The notes beneath the pieces are model-generated. The model searched no databases. It worked only from the letters and a program-made list of their open reading frames with translations, and was not told the origin of the DNA. Made by a program: the position numbers and the translations under genes. A stretch of DNA of 64,000 bases from Nonomuraea guangzhouensis (GTDB lineage Bacteria; Actinomycetota; Actinomycetes; Streptosporangiales; Streptosporangiaceae). The stretch is from assembly GCF_019396345.1 (NCBI RefSeq), contig NZ_JAHKRM010000004.1, positions 124,001 through 188,000 on the forward strand, read 5' to 3'. Below are positions 48,895 to 58,717 of this stretch, piece by piece (within the stretch, counting starts at the first letter, position 1; each line of letters starts with the position of its first letter).

Positions 48895-50628
48895 CTAGTC
48901 GAGGCGGGGAACCGCGTCCACCAGGGCGCGGGTGTACGGATGGCGGGGTTGCTGGAACACCTGCTCGACCTCGCCTTCCTCCACCACCCGGCCGTCCTTC
49001 ATGACGAGCACCCGGTCGCTGACGTGGTGGACGACGCCCAGGTCGTGGGAGATGAACAGCATGGCGGTCCCGTACTCGGCCTGGATCTCGGCGAGCAGGT
49101 CGAGCACCTGGGCCTGGATCGAGACGTCGAGCGCCGAGACGGGCTCGTCACAGATGAGCACGCCGGGGCGGGGGCCGAGGGCTCTGGCGATGGCGACCCG
49201 CTGCCGCTGGCCGCCGGACAGCTCTCTGGGGTGGCGGGCGGCGTACGCGGCGGGCAGGCCGACACGCTCCAGCAGGTCCAGTGCCCGCGCCCGGCGTTCC
49301 CGGCGAGGCAGGGCGAGTGGCTCGGCGACCAGGCGGCCGACGGTGTGGCGGGGGTCGAAGGAGTCGAGCGGGTTCTGCGAGATGAGCTGGACGTTCCGCC
49401 GCATCGGGCGGCGCTCGCGTTCGGGCAGGCCGCTCCACTGCCGCTGGTGCAGGCTCACCTGTCCGGTCTCGGGTTCGAGCAGGCCGAGAACGAGCCTGGC
49501 GACCGTGGTCTTGCCCGAGCCGGACTCGCCGACGATGCCGAGCGTCTCGCCCTCGTGCAGGGTGAAAGAGACGTCGTCCACGACGCGGCGCGGACCGTAC
49601 GACATGGACAGGCCGGTGGCGGCGAGCACCTGCGCGGACAGGCTCGGCTCGGAAGGGGTCGAGGCGCGGCGTGGGAGTGGTGTGCCGTCCGACAGGCGGG
49701 TGCCTCTGGAGGCGGCGGAGGGGACGGCGGAGAGCAGCGAGCGCGTGTACTCGTGCGCGGGCGAAGCCAGCACGCTCCGGGCGGGCCCCTCCTCGACGAC
49801 GCGGCCGTCCTTCATGACCAGGATGCGGTCGGCGATCGACGCGACCACGGCGAGATCGTGGCTGATCAGCAGCAGCGCCGTCCCCGCGGCCTTGCGTTCG
49901 GCGAGCAGCCGCAGGATCTGGGCCTGCACGGTGACGTCGAGCGCGGTGGTGGGCTCGTCCGCGATGATCAGCTCGGGCTCGGCGGCGATGGCCGAGGCGA
50001 TCAGCACCCGCTGTCGCAGCCCGCCGGAGAGCTGGTGCGGGTGCTGGCGGGCGCGGGCGGCCGGGTCCGGGACGCCGACCGCGTCGAGCAGCTCCAGCAC
50101 CCGTTCCGGCCGCCGCGCACGGGGGACGACCTGGTGTACGGCCAGCACCTCACCGATCTCGGCGGCCACGGTACGCAGCGGATCGAGCGAGACCAGCGCG
50201 TCCTGCAGCACCAAGCCGGCGAACCGGCCGCGCAACCGCCGCCAGTCGGCCGGGCGGAAGCCGCGAACGTCCCTGCCGGACAGGTCGAACGACCCGGCTT
50301 CGACCCGGGAGCCCGGCCCGGCCAGGCCGAGCAGCGACCGGGCGGTGACGCTCTTGCCGGAGCCGGACTCGCCGACGATCGCCACGCACTCCCCCGCCGC
50401 GACCGACAGCGAGACGCCGCGCACGACCTCGGTCCCGCCGAAACTCACCCTCAGGTCCGCCACGGAGACCAGCGCGGTGTCAGAGGCACCGGCATCCGAG
50501 GCAACCGCGCGAACGCTCCCGGCGTCACGCCCGCCAAGACCGGTCCGGGCGTCACGCCCGCCAAGGCCGGTCTCGGCGTCACGCTCACTGAGGCCGGTCC
50601 CGGTGTGCTCCTCTCGGAACGTGGTCAC
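48895..50628 (-). CDS. Dipeptide/nickel-type ABC transporter, double ATPase (DppD-DppF fusion)
   Basis: 577-aa protein with two complete ABC domains. The first has Walker A VGESGSGKSVTARSLL, signature HQLSGGLRQRVLIA and Walker B LIIADEPTTALDV. The second has VGESGSGKTTVARLVL, RELSGGQRQRVAIA and VLICDEPVSALDV. It energises the two permeases encoded upstream. The N-terminus is a nonessential-looking linker of 27-bp repeats (50521-50601). GTG 50628 overlaps the permease stop (GTGA) with GGGGAGG upstream. Confidence 0.95.
   Translation of the reverse strand: MTTFREEHTGTGLSERDAETGLGGRDARTGLGGRDAGSVRAVASDAGASDTALVSVADLRVSFGGTEVVRGVSLSVAAGECVAIVGESGSGKSVTARSLLGLAGPGSRVEAGSFDLSGRDVRGFRPADWRRLRGRFAGLVLQDALVSLDPLRTVAAEIGEVLAVHQVVPRARRPERVLELLDAVGVPDPAARARQHPHQLSGGLRQRVLIASAIAAEPELIIADEPTTALDVTVQAQILRLLAERKAAGTALLLISHDLAVVASIADRILVMKDGRVVEEGPARSVLASPAHEYTRSLLSAVPSAASRGTRLSDGTPLPRRASTPSEPSLSAQVLAATGLSMSYGPRRVVDDVSFTLHEGETLGIVGESGSGKTTVARLVLGLLEPETGQVSLHQRQWSGLPERERRPMRRNVQLISQNPLDSFDPRHTVGRLVAEPLALPRRERRARALDLLERVGLPAAYAARHPRELSGGQRQRVAIARALGPRPGVLICDEPVSALDVSIQAQVLDLLAEIQAEYGTAMLFISHDLGVVHHVSDRVLVMKDGRVVEEGEVEQVFQQPRHPYTRALVDAVPRLD
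50521..50601. repeat. 27-bp tandem repeat x3 in the ATPase gene
   Basis: Units start GGCGTCACGCCCGCCAAG and encode nonapeptides such as TGLGGRDAR near the N-terminus of the ATPase, before the first ABC domain. Confidence 0.8.
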
Positions 50629-51425
50629 GGCGTCCTCCCCTCGAAGCGGTGCTGCAGACGCCGCCCGATCACGGTCAGGCAGACGACGGTCAAGGTGATC
50701 GCGACCCCCGGGAACAGCGCCTCCCACCAGGCGACCCGCAGGTAGTTGCGGGCCTCGGCGAGCATGGCGCCCCACTCCGCGGCCGGCGGCTGAGGCCCCA
50801 TGCCGAGGAAGCTGAGCCCCGACGCGCCGATGACGGCCTGGCCGAGCCCGATGGTGGCCAGCACCGGGATCGGGCCCAGCACGTTGGGCAGGACATGCTG
50901 GGCGGTGATGACCGCCCGGGAACGGCCGAAGGTGACGGCCTGTTCGACGTACCCGGCGTGGCGGACCACGAAGGTCTGGGCCCGGATCACCCGCGCGTAG
51001 TTGGGGATCTGCGCGACGGCGATCGCGAAGATCACGTTCATGGTGCCGGGGCCGGTGATCGCGATGACGAGCAGCGCCAGCAGCAGCTCCGGCAGGGTCG
51101 ACAGCACGTCGAACGAGCGCGCCAGCGCCTCGTCCAGCCACTTCGGCGACAGCCCGGCGGCCAGGCCGAGCAGGATGCCCGAGGTCACGGCCACGGCGGT
51201 GGCCGAGACGCCGATGGTGAGCGAGTGCCGGGCGCCGTACACCACCCTGGACAGCACGTCCCTGCCGAGGTGGTCGCTGCCGAACCAGTGCGCGCCGCCG
51301 GGCGGGGTCAGCGCGCGCAGCGGGTCGGCCGACAGCGGGTCCACGCCGGTGAGCAGGCCGGGTACGGCAACGGCCAGCGCCAGCAGGGTCAGGAAGGCGG
51401 CGGGTACGAGGATGCGCGCCGGCAC
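50625..51425 (-). CDS. ABC transporter permease (DppC-like)
   Basis: 266-aa inner-membrane permease with about six helices. N-terminal HWFGSDHLGRDVLSRVVYGA is the DppC/OppC signature and FGRSRAVITAQHVLPNVLGP the EAA loop that contacts the ATPase. GTG 51425 is 2 nt after the preceding permease stop. Confidence 0.93.
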   Translation of the reverse strand: MPARILVPAAFLTLLALAVAVPGLLTGVDPLSADPLRALTPPGGAHWFGSDHLGRDVLSRVVYGARHSLTIGVSATAVAVTSGILLGLAAGLSPKWLDEALARSFDVLSTLPELLLALLVIAITGPGTMNVIFAIAVAQIPNYARVIRAQTFVVRHAGYVEQAVTFGRSRAVITAQHVLPNVLGPIPVLATIGLGQAVIGASGLSFLGMGPQPPAAEWGAMLAEARNYLRVAWWEALFPGVAITLTVVCLTVIGRRLQHRFEGRTP

Positions 51426-51427
51426 GC

Positions 51428-52333
51428 TCAGCCCCCGATCCTGGGGTCGATGGCGCGGTAGGCCAGGTCGAGCAGCGTACTGATGGCCACGTAGACGACC
51501 GCCGACAGCAGCACCACGGCCATCACGACCGGCATGTCCCGGCCCGTGACGGCCTGCATCGCCACCTGCCCGAGCCCCGGCCGGCCGAACAGCACCTCGG
51601 TGATCACCGTCCCGCCGAGCAGCGTGCCGGTGAACCACCCGGCCAGCGTCACGGCCGGGATCAGCGCGTGCCGGAGCGCGTGCCTGGCGACCAGGGCCCG
51701 CTCGGTCAGCCCGCGCGCTCTGGCCGTGACCGCGAACGGCTGCTCCAGCGCGCGTTCCAGCCCACCGCGCAGCACCTGCCCGAGCACGCCCGCGATCGGC
51801 AGGCCCAGGGCGAGCGCGGGCAGCACGAGCGCCTGCGGCCCCGACGCGCCGGACACCGGGAACCAGCCGAACGTGAACGAGAACACCGACAGCAGCACGA
51901 TCCCGATGAGGAACGGCGGCACCGAGACCGACACCAGCTCGGCGGCCGAGGCGGTACCGCGCAGCCAGCGGCCCCGCCCCGCGGTGGCGAGCGCGATGAT
52001 CACGGCCAGCGACACCCCGGTCGCCGCGGCGGCGAGGGTGAGCTGGAGCGTCGGGCCGACCTGGGTGGCGAGGATCTCGCCGACGCCGCGCTGGAGCTGG
52101 TACGAGCGGCCGAGGTCGCCGTGCAGCAGCCGCCACAGGTACGACAGGTACTGGACCACCGCGGGACGGTCGAGCCCCCACTCCGCGATGATCTTGGCCC
52201 GGATCTCCGGCGTGTCGGCGCCGTCGCCGATCAGGATGTCGATGGTGTCGCCCGGGGCGAGCAGCAGCGCGACGTACGACGAGGTGGCGGCGGCCCAGAG
52301 CACGGCCAGCCCGGTGCCCAAGCGTTTGATCAT
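51428..52333 (-). CDS. ABC transporter permease (DppB-like)
   Basis: 301-aa permease. LAPGDTIDILIGDGADTPEI and DLGRSYQLQRGV are DppB/OppB landmarks, and ARARGLTERALVARHALRHA the EAA loop. ATG 52333 overlaps the binding-protein stop (ATGA). It pairs with the DppC-like permease. Confidence 0.93.
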   Translation of the reverse strand: MIKRLGTGLAVLWAAATSSYVALLLAPGDTIDILIGDGADTPEIRAKIIAEWGLDRPAVVQYLSYLWRLLHGDLGRSYQLQRGVGEILATQVGPTLQLTLAAAATGVSLAVIIALATAGRGRWLRGTASAAELVSVSVPPFLIGIVLLSVFSFTFGWFPVSGASGPQALVLPALALGLPIAGVLGQVLRGGLERALEQPFAVTARARGLTERALVARHALRHALIPAVTLAGWFTGTLLGGTVITEVLFGRPGLGQVAMQAVTGRDMPVVMAVVLLSAVVYVAISTLLDLAYRAIDPRIGG

Positions 52334-53922
52334 GTGCCGGCCTGGACGTCGTAGGCGTTGCGCGGCGTTCCCGAGCCGGGGTCGAAGCCGAGGCCGCGCA
52401 CGCTCTTCTGGGCGGCCAGCTGGTCGGCGGGCACATAGATCGGGAACACGATGGCCTTCTCGGTCACCACGGCCCGCTGCACCTTGGCGTAGATCTCCTT
52501 GCGTAGTGCCTGGTCGGCGGTGGCGGACGCCTGGGCCAGCCACTTGTCCACCCGCGGGTCGGAGAAGTGGCTGCGGTTGATGGCCCCCTTGGTCGGCAGG
52601 ATGAGGTTGAGCGCGGCGCCGACGTCGGAGTCGCCGCGGGAGTTCTCGAAGATCTCGTACTGGTTCTCGTCCAGGGCCTTCTGCGCCGTGCCCTGGTCGA
52701 CGATCTTCACCTGGAAGTCGATGCCCGCGCTCTGCTTGACCTGGGCCTGGACGGCCTGGGCGAGGATGTCGCGGCGGTCCCTGACGAACGGCGCCGAGGA
52801 GACGCTGCGTACGGTGAGCCGTACGCCGTCCTTGACCCGGAAGCCCTCACTGTCGCGCTTCGTCCAGCCGGCCTCGTCGAGCAGCGCGTTGGCCTTGGCC
52901 GGATCGCCGCCGAACGTGTGCTCAAGGGACGGGTCGTAGAACGGGCTCGCCTTGCCGACGACGCTCCACGCCCTGGTGGCGGTGCCCTGGTAGACGGAGG
53001 CGAGGACGGCGTCGACGTTCACGGCCTCGCGGAAGGCCTGCCGTACGCGCTGGTCGTCGAAGGGGGCGTGGGAGGTGTTGAAGTAGTAGGAGAAGGAGGT
53101 GCCCGAGTTGAGGGCGGTCTGGAAGGCGTGGTCCTTCTTGATCAGGTTCACCTCGGTCGCGGGGACGCCCTCGATGACCTGTACCTGGCCGGAGGTGAGC
53201 GCGCCGACGCGGACCGCGGCCTCGGGCAGGAAGCGGTAGGTGAGCTCCGAGAGGTACGCGGGCCCCTGGTGGCCGGCGCTCGGCGGCGCCCACTTGTAGG
53301 CGGGGTTGCGGTGGTAGTGGAGCTCCTGGCCCTGTACATACCGGTCGAGGATGAACGGCCCGGTGCCGACCAGGTCGAGGCCGCCGAACTTGAGGTTCTT
53401 GGCGCTCTTCAGCGACTTGGGCGAGACCTGCCCGCCGTACGGTGAGGCCAGGAAGTCGAGGAACAGCCCGTCGGGCTTCTTGAGCGTGACCTTCACCGTG
53501 GTGGGCGAGACCACCTCGGCCTTGTCGAAGGCCGCGAGCTGGATCGCCGCCACGGCCGCGTTGTAGCCCGGCACCAGGAACTGATCCAGATTGGCCTTGA
53601 CCGCCGCGGCGTCGAACTTCGTGCCGTCGTGGAAGGTCACGTCGTCGCGCAGCTCGAAGGTGTAGGTCAGCCCGTCGTCCGACACCTTCCATGACTTCGC
53701 CAGCCATGGCTCGAAGGTGCCGTCGCGGCCTCGGGAGAGCAGCGCGTCGAACTGGTTGAACACGAGCAGCCGGACCTTGTTCTGCGCCCACTGCTGTGGG
53801 TTCAGGGTGATGGGCTGCGTCTCGATCGCCCAGGTCAGGGTGGCGGCCTGGGCTTGCTGGGCGGACGACTGGGAACCGCAGGCGGCCAGGGTGAGCACGA
53901 GAACGACGAGGATCCGCTTCAT
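52330..53922 (-). CDS. ABC transporter solute-binding lipoprotein (SBP_bac_5)
   Basis: 530-aa extracytoplasmic binding protein. A short signal with lipobox [12 protein letters not shown] gives a lipid-anchored Cys near residue 15. The cluster-C (peptide/opine/nickel) domain follows: [40 protein letters not shown]. The ligand cannot be deduced; by context it is the substrate of the linked monooxygenases. ATG 53922 overlaps the LLM gene stop (ATGA). Confidence 0.93.
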   Translation of the reverse strand: MKRILVVLVLTLAACGSQSSAQQAQAATLTWAIETQPITLNPQQWAQNKVRLLVFNQFDALLSRGRDGTFEPWLAKSWKVSDDGLTYTFELRDDVTFHDGTKFDAAAVKANLDQFLVPGYNAAVAAIQLAAFDKAEVVSPTTVKVTLKKPDGLFLDFLASPYGGQVSPKSLKSAKNLKFGGLDLVGTGPFILDRYVQGQELHYHRNPAYKWAPPSAGHQGPAYLSELTYRFLPEAAVRVGALTSGQVQVIEGVPATEVNLIKKDHAFQTALNSGTSFSYYFNTSHAPFDDQRVRQAFREAVNVDAVLASVYQGTATRAWSVVGKASPFYDPSLEHTFGGDPAKANALLDEAGWTKRDSEGFRVKDGVRLTVRSVSSAPFVRDRRDILAQAVQAQVKQSAGIDFQVKIVDQGTAQKALDENQYEIFENSRGDSDVGAALNLILPTKGAINRSHFSDPRVDKWLAQASATADQALRKEIYAKVQRAVVTEKAIVFPIYVPADQLAAQKSVRGLGFDPGSGTPRNAYDVQAGT

Positions 53923-55010
53923 GAGCGGCCGTCCCAGGCGCCGGCCAGCAGCTCGTAGCTGCGTACGCGGTCGGCGTGGTCGTGCGTGATGGTCGTGACC
54001 AGCAGCTCGTCGGCGCCCGTCACCTTCCGCAGCACGTGCAGCCGTTCGGCGACGGCGTCGGGCGTGCCGACGAACCGCGTGTCGATCCGGTCCTTCACCA
54101 GCGCCAGGTCCCCGGCGCTCCAGACGTGCGCGTCGGCTTCCTCGGGCGTCGGGTACGTCCTGGCGCCCTCGCCGGTCCTGATGCTGCGTACCCACAGTCC
54201 GTACGGTTTGGCCAGCTCCCGCGCGGTCGCGTCGTCCGCCGCCACGACGACGTCGGCCGACACGATCACGTAGGGCTCGGCCAGCGCCTTCGACGGCTTG
54301 AACGCCTCGCGGTAGGCCTCGACGGCGTCGAGCACTGAGGACGGGCTGACGTGGTAGTTCGCCGCGAACGGCAGGCCGCGTTCACCCGCCACCTGGGCGC
54401 TCTGGCCGCCGCTGCTGCCGAGGATCCACAGCTCCACCTCCGCCCCCTCGCCGGGGACGGCGTGCGCCTCGTGTGTGCCGGTCAGGAACGCGATGACGTC
54501 GTCGATCTGCTCGGCGAAATCGGGCGTCCGGGCGCCGGGCTGCTGGAGCAGCGAGGCGTGGAAGGCCAGGTGCGGATGCTTGGCGAGCCTGGACCAGTCG
54601 AACGGCGGCGGTATGAGCAGCCCACCGACGACCCGCCCCGCCTCCGGTGGCGGGGCCTTGGCGGCGAGTTCGGTGCGGCGTTGGCCGGAGCGGCCGATGC
54701 CGAGGTCTATCCGGCCCGGATACAGCGCGTCGATCAGCCCGAACTGCTCGACCACCGACAGCGGCGTCTGGTGCCCGAGCTGCACGGCCCCGGACCCGAC
54801 CCTGATCCGGCTGGTGGCCGCCGCCACCAGCCCGATGAGCACGGCCGGGGCCGAGCTGGCCACGCCGGCGGCGAAGTGGTGTTCGGCCAGCCAGTAGCGG
54901 TGATAACCGAACGCCTCGGCCCGCCGGGCCAGGTCGAGCGTGTTGAGCAACGCGGCACGCGCGGTGCCGCCGGAGGTTATGGGGGCGAGGTCGAGGATGG
55001 AAAGCGTCAT
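53919..55010 (-). CDS. LLM-class flavin-dependent monooxygenase (MsnO6-like)
   Basis: 363-aa bacterial-luciferase-like TIM barrel that uses reduced flavin. The opening [20 protein letters not shown] and the strand [20 protein letters not shown] are typical of the MsnO6-like subgroup; [13 protein letters not shown] and [20 protein letters not shown] are the flavin-contact regions. It overlaps neighbours on both sides by ATGA. It is one of four different LLM enzymes in this operon. Confidence 0.92.
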   Translation of the reverse strand: MTLSILDLAPITSGGTARAALLNTLDLARRAEAFGYHRYWLAEHHFAAGVASSAPAVLIGLVAAATSRIRVGSGAVQLGHQTPLSVVEQFGLIDALYPGRIDLGIGRSGQRRTELAAKAPPPEAGRVVGGLLIPPPFDWSRLAKHPHLAFHASLLQQPGARTPDFAEQIDDVIAFLTGTHEAHAVPGEGAEVELWILGSSGGQSAQVAGERGLPFAANYHVSPSSVLDAVEAYREAFKPSKALAEPYVIVSADVVVAADDATARELAKPYGLWVRSIRTGEGARTYPTPEEADAHVWSAGDLALVKDRIDTRFVGTPDAVAERLHVLRKVTGADELLVTTITHDHADRVRSYELLAGAWDGRS

Positions 55011-56041
55011 GGCGTCCTCTCGGGAAACGGCCTGCTGGGGATCTCCCGGCGCAGTACGGGCGCGATCTCGGCCTGGAACAGCTCCAGCGCGCCCCTGTGT
55101 TGCTCGGGCGTGAGCCCGTCGGCGTCGGCGTGCAGGTGCATGACCTCGTGCCCGAACCGCTTGTGATAGCGCGACACCTTGTCGATGATCTGCTGCGGGC
55201 TGCCGACCAGGATCGAACTGCGTTCGATGGCGTCCTCCAGCGTGCTGAACACCGGCTTGAGCCCGAGCTTGGCGAACAGCGCCAGCCGGGCGTCGAAGAT
55301 CGGCCGGTAGGTCTCGATCGCCTCCTGGGAGGTACGGGCCGCGTAGTAGCCCGCCGTCCCAGCCCCGATCAGCGCCTCCGCCGGGTCGTGCCCGTAGTGG
55401 GCCCACCGCTCCCGGTAGTAGTCGATCAGCTCGGCGTACGGCTCGATGGGGTTGGTGACGTTCGCGGAGAACAGCGGGTCGCCGTAGCGCGCGGCCAGGT
55501 CCACCGACTCCTTGCTGGTGGCGCTGCCGTGCCACACCCTGATCGGCCGCTGGAGCGGCCGGGGCCAGGTCTCGGCCTCGGTCAGCGAGGGGCGGAAGCG
55601 GCCCTCCCAGGTGACCTTGTCCTCCCGCCAGAGGCGGCGGAACAGCTCGTACCCCTCGCGGTTGCGGTCCCACTGGTCCTCGGCGGTGACGTGGAAGAGC
55701 TGCGCCTGCGCGGCGCCGTTCCCCTTGCCGATGATCAGCTCCAGCCTGCCGTCCGAGAGGTGGTCGAGCGTGGCGTAGTCCTCATAGGCCCGTACGGGAT
55801 CGAGCAGGCTCAGGGTCGTGACCGCGGTGAACAGCCGGATCCTGGACGTCTTCGCCGCGATGTGGCTCAGCACCACCGGCGGCGAGGAGGAGATGAACGG
55901 CCGCTCGTGCCGCTCCCCCACCCCGAACCCGTCGAAGCCGAGCTCCTCGGCCAGGACCGCGTTCTCGACGACCTCGCGGAACCGCTCGGTGTGCGACCTC
56001 TCGTCGTTATGGACGATCAACGTGATAGCCAGAAATTTCAT
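55007..56041 (-). CDS. LLM-class flavin-dependent monooxygenase (alkanal monooxygenase-like)
   Basis: 344-aa LLM enzyme: [58 protein letters not shown]. It has no sequence closeness to its three neighbours beyond the fold, so the set was recruited rather than made by local duplication. ATG 56041 overlaps the upstream stop by 4 nt. Confidence 0.92.
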   Translation of the reverse strand: MKFLAITLIVHNDERSHTERFREVVENAVLAEELGFDGFGVGERHERPFISSSPPVVLSHIAAKTSRIRLFTAVTTLSLLDPVRAYEDYATLDHLSDGRLELIIGKGNGAAQAQLFHVTAEDQWDRNREGYELFRRLWREDKVTWEGRFRPSLTEAETWPRPLQRPIRVWHGSATSKESVDLAARYGDPLFSANVTNPIEPYAELIDYYRERWAHYGHDPAEALIGAGTAGYYAARTSQEAIETYRPIFDARLALFAKLGLKPVFSTLEDAIERSSILVGSPQQIIDKVSRYHKRFGHEVMHLHADADGLTPEQHRGALELFQAEIAPVLRREIPSRPFPERTP

Positions 56042-57336
56042 GACACCTCCGCATAGCGGCTGGCCGGGCGCGGCAGGCCGAGCAGCCCGCGCAGCGTCGT
56101 GGCCTCGTACGATCGCCTGAACGCCCCGCGCCCGCGCAGCTCCGCCGTCAGTCCCCTGGTGATCGCCTCCAGGTCGTACGGCAGCGCGCCGGGGCGCAGC
56201 CGGAACCCCTGGATCCCGGCCCGCCGCCACTGGAGCAGCAGGTCGGCCAGCTCCTCGGGCGTGCCGGTGAAGATCGCGGCATCGGAACGCAGCTCGGCCC
56301 CGTCGAGCCCGTCGAGGCGGGCCTTCCGCTCGGCGGCGTCAGCGCCCAGGAACACCACCAGGTCGGCGAAGACGGTCAGCTCCGCCGACAGCTCCCTGAC
56401 CTCCTCGACGATGGCGCGCGCGTGGTCGGCGGAGTGCGGCGTGACGTACACGACGTCGGCGCCGCCCGCGGCGAACTCGTACGGCAGCCGGGCGTGGGCC
56501 AGCGCCGTGACCACCGGCTGGCCCTGCGGCGACCGGGGCGTGATCGACGGCCCCTTCACCGAGAAGAACCTCCCGGCGAAGTCGATGTAGTGAAGCTTGT
56601 CCCGGTCGATGAACCGCCCGCTGGACAGGTCGCGAATCTCCGCGTCGTCCTCCCAGGAGTCCCAGAGCCGCCGCACAACCTCGACCGCGTCGCCGGCCTC
56701 CTCGAAAAGCGCCCGCACGTGCTCACCATCGACCTGAAAGGACCGCCCCAGAGACCCCTCACCACCAGAAAGCCCCGCCCCCTCCAGAAGGCCTGTGCCC
56801 TCCTGGGGGGCCGCGCCCTCCAGAGGACCTGCGCCGTCCGGAGGACCCGCTCCCCTCAGGAGACCCGTGCCCTCCCGAGGACCTGTGCCGTCCAGGGGCG
56901 GGAACTGGCGGCGGCCGAAATGGGCCGCCTCGGTGCTTCTGGCGGAGATCTGCGGTCGCCAGCCGGCCCGGCCGCCGCTGATGTGGTCGAGCGCGGCGAT
57001 GCCGATCGCCACGTGGAACGGTTCGGTGTGCGTGGTGGTGGCCGTCGGCACCAGCCCGATCCGGCTGGTGAGCGGTGCCAGCCGGGCGGCCAGCAACACG
57101 GCGTCGAACCGCCCGCGCACCTGGTCGGCCCGCGAGTCGGCCCCGTCCCACAGCGTGGACTGCAGGCCGAGCGAGTCCTCGATCGTGACGAAGTCGAGCA
57201 GCCCCCGCTCGGCCTCGGCCACGAGCGCCGCCCAGTAGCGGGCCGAGAAGATGCTCTCCGGCCGCGCGGACGACTCGCGCCAGGCAGCCGGATGCCAGCC
57301 GGCGCCGTCCAGCGCGACGGCGAGGTGCAGGGTCAT
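56038..57336 (-). CDS. LLM-class flavin-dependent monooxygenase (NtaA-like) with repeat insert
   Basis: 432-aa enzyme: LLDFVTIEDSLGLQS, LVPTATTTHTEPFHVAIGIA, LDHISGGRAGWRPQIS, then FFSVKGPSITPRSPQGQPVV, a NtaA/SnaA-type pattern. Between RRQFPPLD and SFQVDGEHVRALFEE lies a Gly-rich insert of six-residue units (GAGPPD, GAGPLE, GAAPQE, GTGLLE), about 45 residues absent from relatives. ATGA overlaps at both ends. Confidence 0.9.
   Translation of the reverse strand: MTLHLAVALDGAGWHPAAWRESSARPESIFSARYWAALVAEAERGLLDFVTIEDSLGLQSTLWDGADSRADQVRGRFDAVLLAARLAPLTSRIGLVPTATTTHTEPFHVAIGIAALDHISGGRAGWRPQISARSTEAAHFGRRQFPPLDGTGPREGTGLLRGAGPPDGAGPLEGAAPQEGTGLLEGAGLSGGEGSLGRSFQVDGEHVRALFEEAGDAVEVVRRLWDSWEDDAEIRDLSSGRFIDRDKLHYIDFAGRFFSVKGPSITPRSPQGQPVVTALAHARLPYEFAAGGADVVYVTPHSADHARAIVEEVRELSAELTVFADLVVFLGADAAERKARLDGLDGAELRSDAAIFTGTPEELADLLLQWRRAGIQGFRLRPGALPYDLEAITRGLTAELRGRGAFRRSYEATTLRGLLGLPRPASRYAEVS
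56765..56895. repeat. 18-bp degenerate tandem repeat in the NtaA-like gene
   Basis: About six or seven units encoding G-x-G/A-x-x-x hexapeptides. It lies in a surface loop upstream of the DGEHVRALFEE helix. Confidence 0.65.
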
Positions 57337-58652
57337 GACAGCTCCAGGTGCTCGCGGAGGGTGGTCCCGGCGTAGTCGGTACGGAAGGCGCCGCGTTCCT
57401 GCAGCAGCGGCACCACGCGGTCCACGAACTCGTCGAGCCCGCCGGGCGTCAGATGCGGCACCAGGATGAACCCGTCGGCCGCATCAAGCTGCACGTGCTC
57501 GTCGATCTGCCGGGCCACGCCCGCCGGCGTCCCGACGAACGTCTGCCGTCCGGTCACCTCGATCACCAACTCGCGGATCGTCAGCTTCTTCTCCTCGGCC
57601 AGCGCCCGCCATTTGGCGGCCACCGCCGCCCGGTCGCCGATCTGCACCCGCCCCTGCGAGACGCCTTCCGACAGGTCGGGCTCGACCTCCGGCAGCGGCC
57701 CGTCGGGGTCGTAGGCCGACATGTCCCGGCCCCACACCTGCTCGATGAAGGCGGTCGCGGTCTGCGGGCCGACCTGCTGGCGGCGGATGGCGGCCGCGTT
57801 CTCGGCGGCCTCCTCCTCGGTGTCGCCCAGCGCGTACGTGGCCGCGGGCATGATCTTCAACTGGTCCGGCTCGCGCTGATAGCGGGCCAGGCGGCGCTTG
57901 ACGTCGGCGTAGAAGGCCCGGCCGTCCTCCAGCGTGCCGTGGCGGCTGAAGATGACGTCGGCCGTGGCCGCGGCGAACTCCCTGCCCTCGTCGGAGTCCC
58001 CCGCCTGGATGATGACGGGATGCCCCTGAGGGCTGCGCGGCAGGGTGAACTGTCCTTCGACGGTGAAATGCGGGCCCTCGTGATGAACGGTCCCGATGGC
58101 GCCGGGGCGTACGAACTGGGCGTGGTCCTTGTCGGCGAGGTGCGCGCCCGGCTGCCAGGAGTCCCAGAGCTCCCGCGAGAGGCGGACGAACTCGGCGGCG
58201 CGCGTGTAACGGTCGGCGCGGTCGAGGTAGCCGCCGCGCCGGAAGTTCTCGCCGGTGAAGGCGTCGGAGGTGGTCACCACGTTCCAGGCCGCCCGGCCGT
58301 CGCTGAGGTGGTCCAGCGTGGACAGGCGCCTGGCCAGTTCGTACGGCTCGTTGAAGGTGGCGTTGACGGTGCCTGCCAGGCCGAGGCGCTCGGTGACGGC
58401 GGCGAGTGCGCTCAGCACGGTGAGCGCCTCGGGGCGGCCGACCACGTCGAGGTCGTGGATGCGGCCTTTGAGCTCGCGCAGCCGCAGCCCCTCGGCCAGG
58501 AAGAAGAAGTCGAACCTGCCCCGCTCGGCCGTCCTGGCCAGGTGGACGAACGAGGCGAAGTCGATCTGACTGCCGGAGCGGGGGTCGGCCCAGACCGTGG
58601 TGTTGTTCACGCCGGGGAAGTGGGCCGCGAGGTGGATCTGCTTGCGCGTCAC
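57333..58652 (-). CDS. LLM-class flavin-dependent monooxygenase (NtaA/SnaA/DszA family)
   Basis: 439-aa enzyme: [53 protein letters not shown] and FTLPRSPQGHPVIIQAGDS are family hallmarks. Relatives cleave C-S or C-N bonds (dibenzothiophene sulfone, nitrilotriacetate, pristinamycin). It starts at GTG 58652, which overlaps the stop of a 16-aa leader (GTGA); no separate ribosome site exists, so translation depends on the leader. First enzyme of the operon. Confidence 0.93.
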   Translation of the reverse strand: MTRKQIHLAAHFPGVNNTTVWADPRSGSQIDFASFVHLARTAERGRFDFFFLAEGLRLRELKGRIHDLDVVGRPEALTVLSALAAVTERLGLAGTVNATFNEPYELARRLSTLDHLSDGRAAWNVVTTSDAFTGENFRRGGYLDRADRYTRAAEFVRLSRELWDSWQPGAHLADKDHAQFVRPGAIGTVHHEGPHFTVEGQFTLPRSPQGHPVIIQAGDSDEGREFAAATADVIFSRHGTLEDGRAFYADVKRRLARYQREPDQLKIMPAATYALGDTEEEAAENAAAIRRQQVGPQTATAFIEQVWGRDMSAYDPDGPLPEVEPDLSEGVSQGRVQIGDRAAVAAKWRALAEEKKLTIRELVIEVTGRQTFVGTPAGVARQIDEHVQLDAADGFILVPHLTPGGLDEFVDRVVPLLQERGAFRTDYAGTTLREHLELS

Positions 58653-58699
58653 TGGTCGAAGGGGTTCGTGTGGGCTGGTGCGTCGGCGAAATCGGGCAT
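58649..58699 (-). CDS. 16-aa leader peptide of the LLM-ABC operon
   Basis: AGGAGGAGG lies 4 nt before an ATG encoding MPDFADAPAHTNPFDQ. Its stop overlaps the GTG of the first monooxygenase. A strong promoter with a palindromic operator is just upstream. The ideal ribosome site and coupled stop/start make translation likely; it may only load ribosomes for the operon, or it may be regulatory. Confidence 0.6.
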   Translation of the reverse strand: MPDFADAPAHTNPFDQ

Positions 58700-58717
58700 C
58701 GCGCCTCCTCCTAAATG

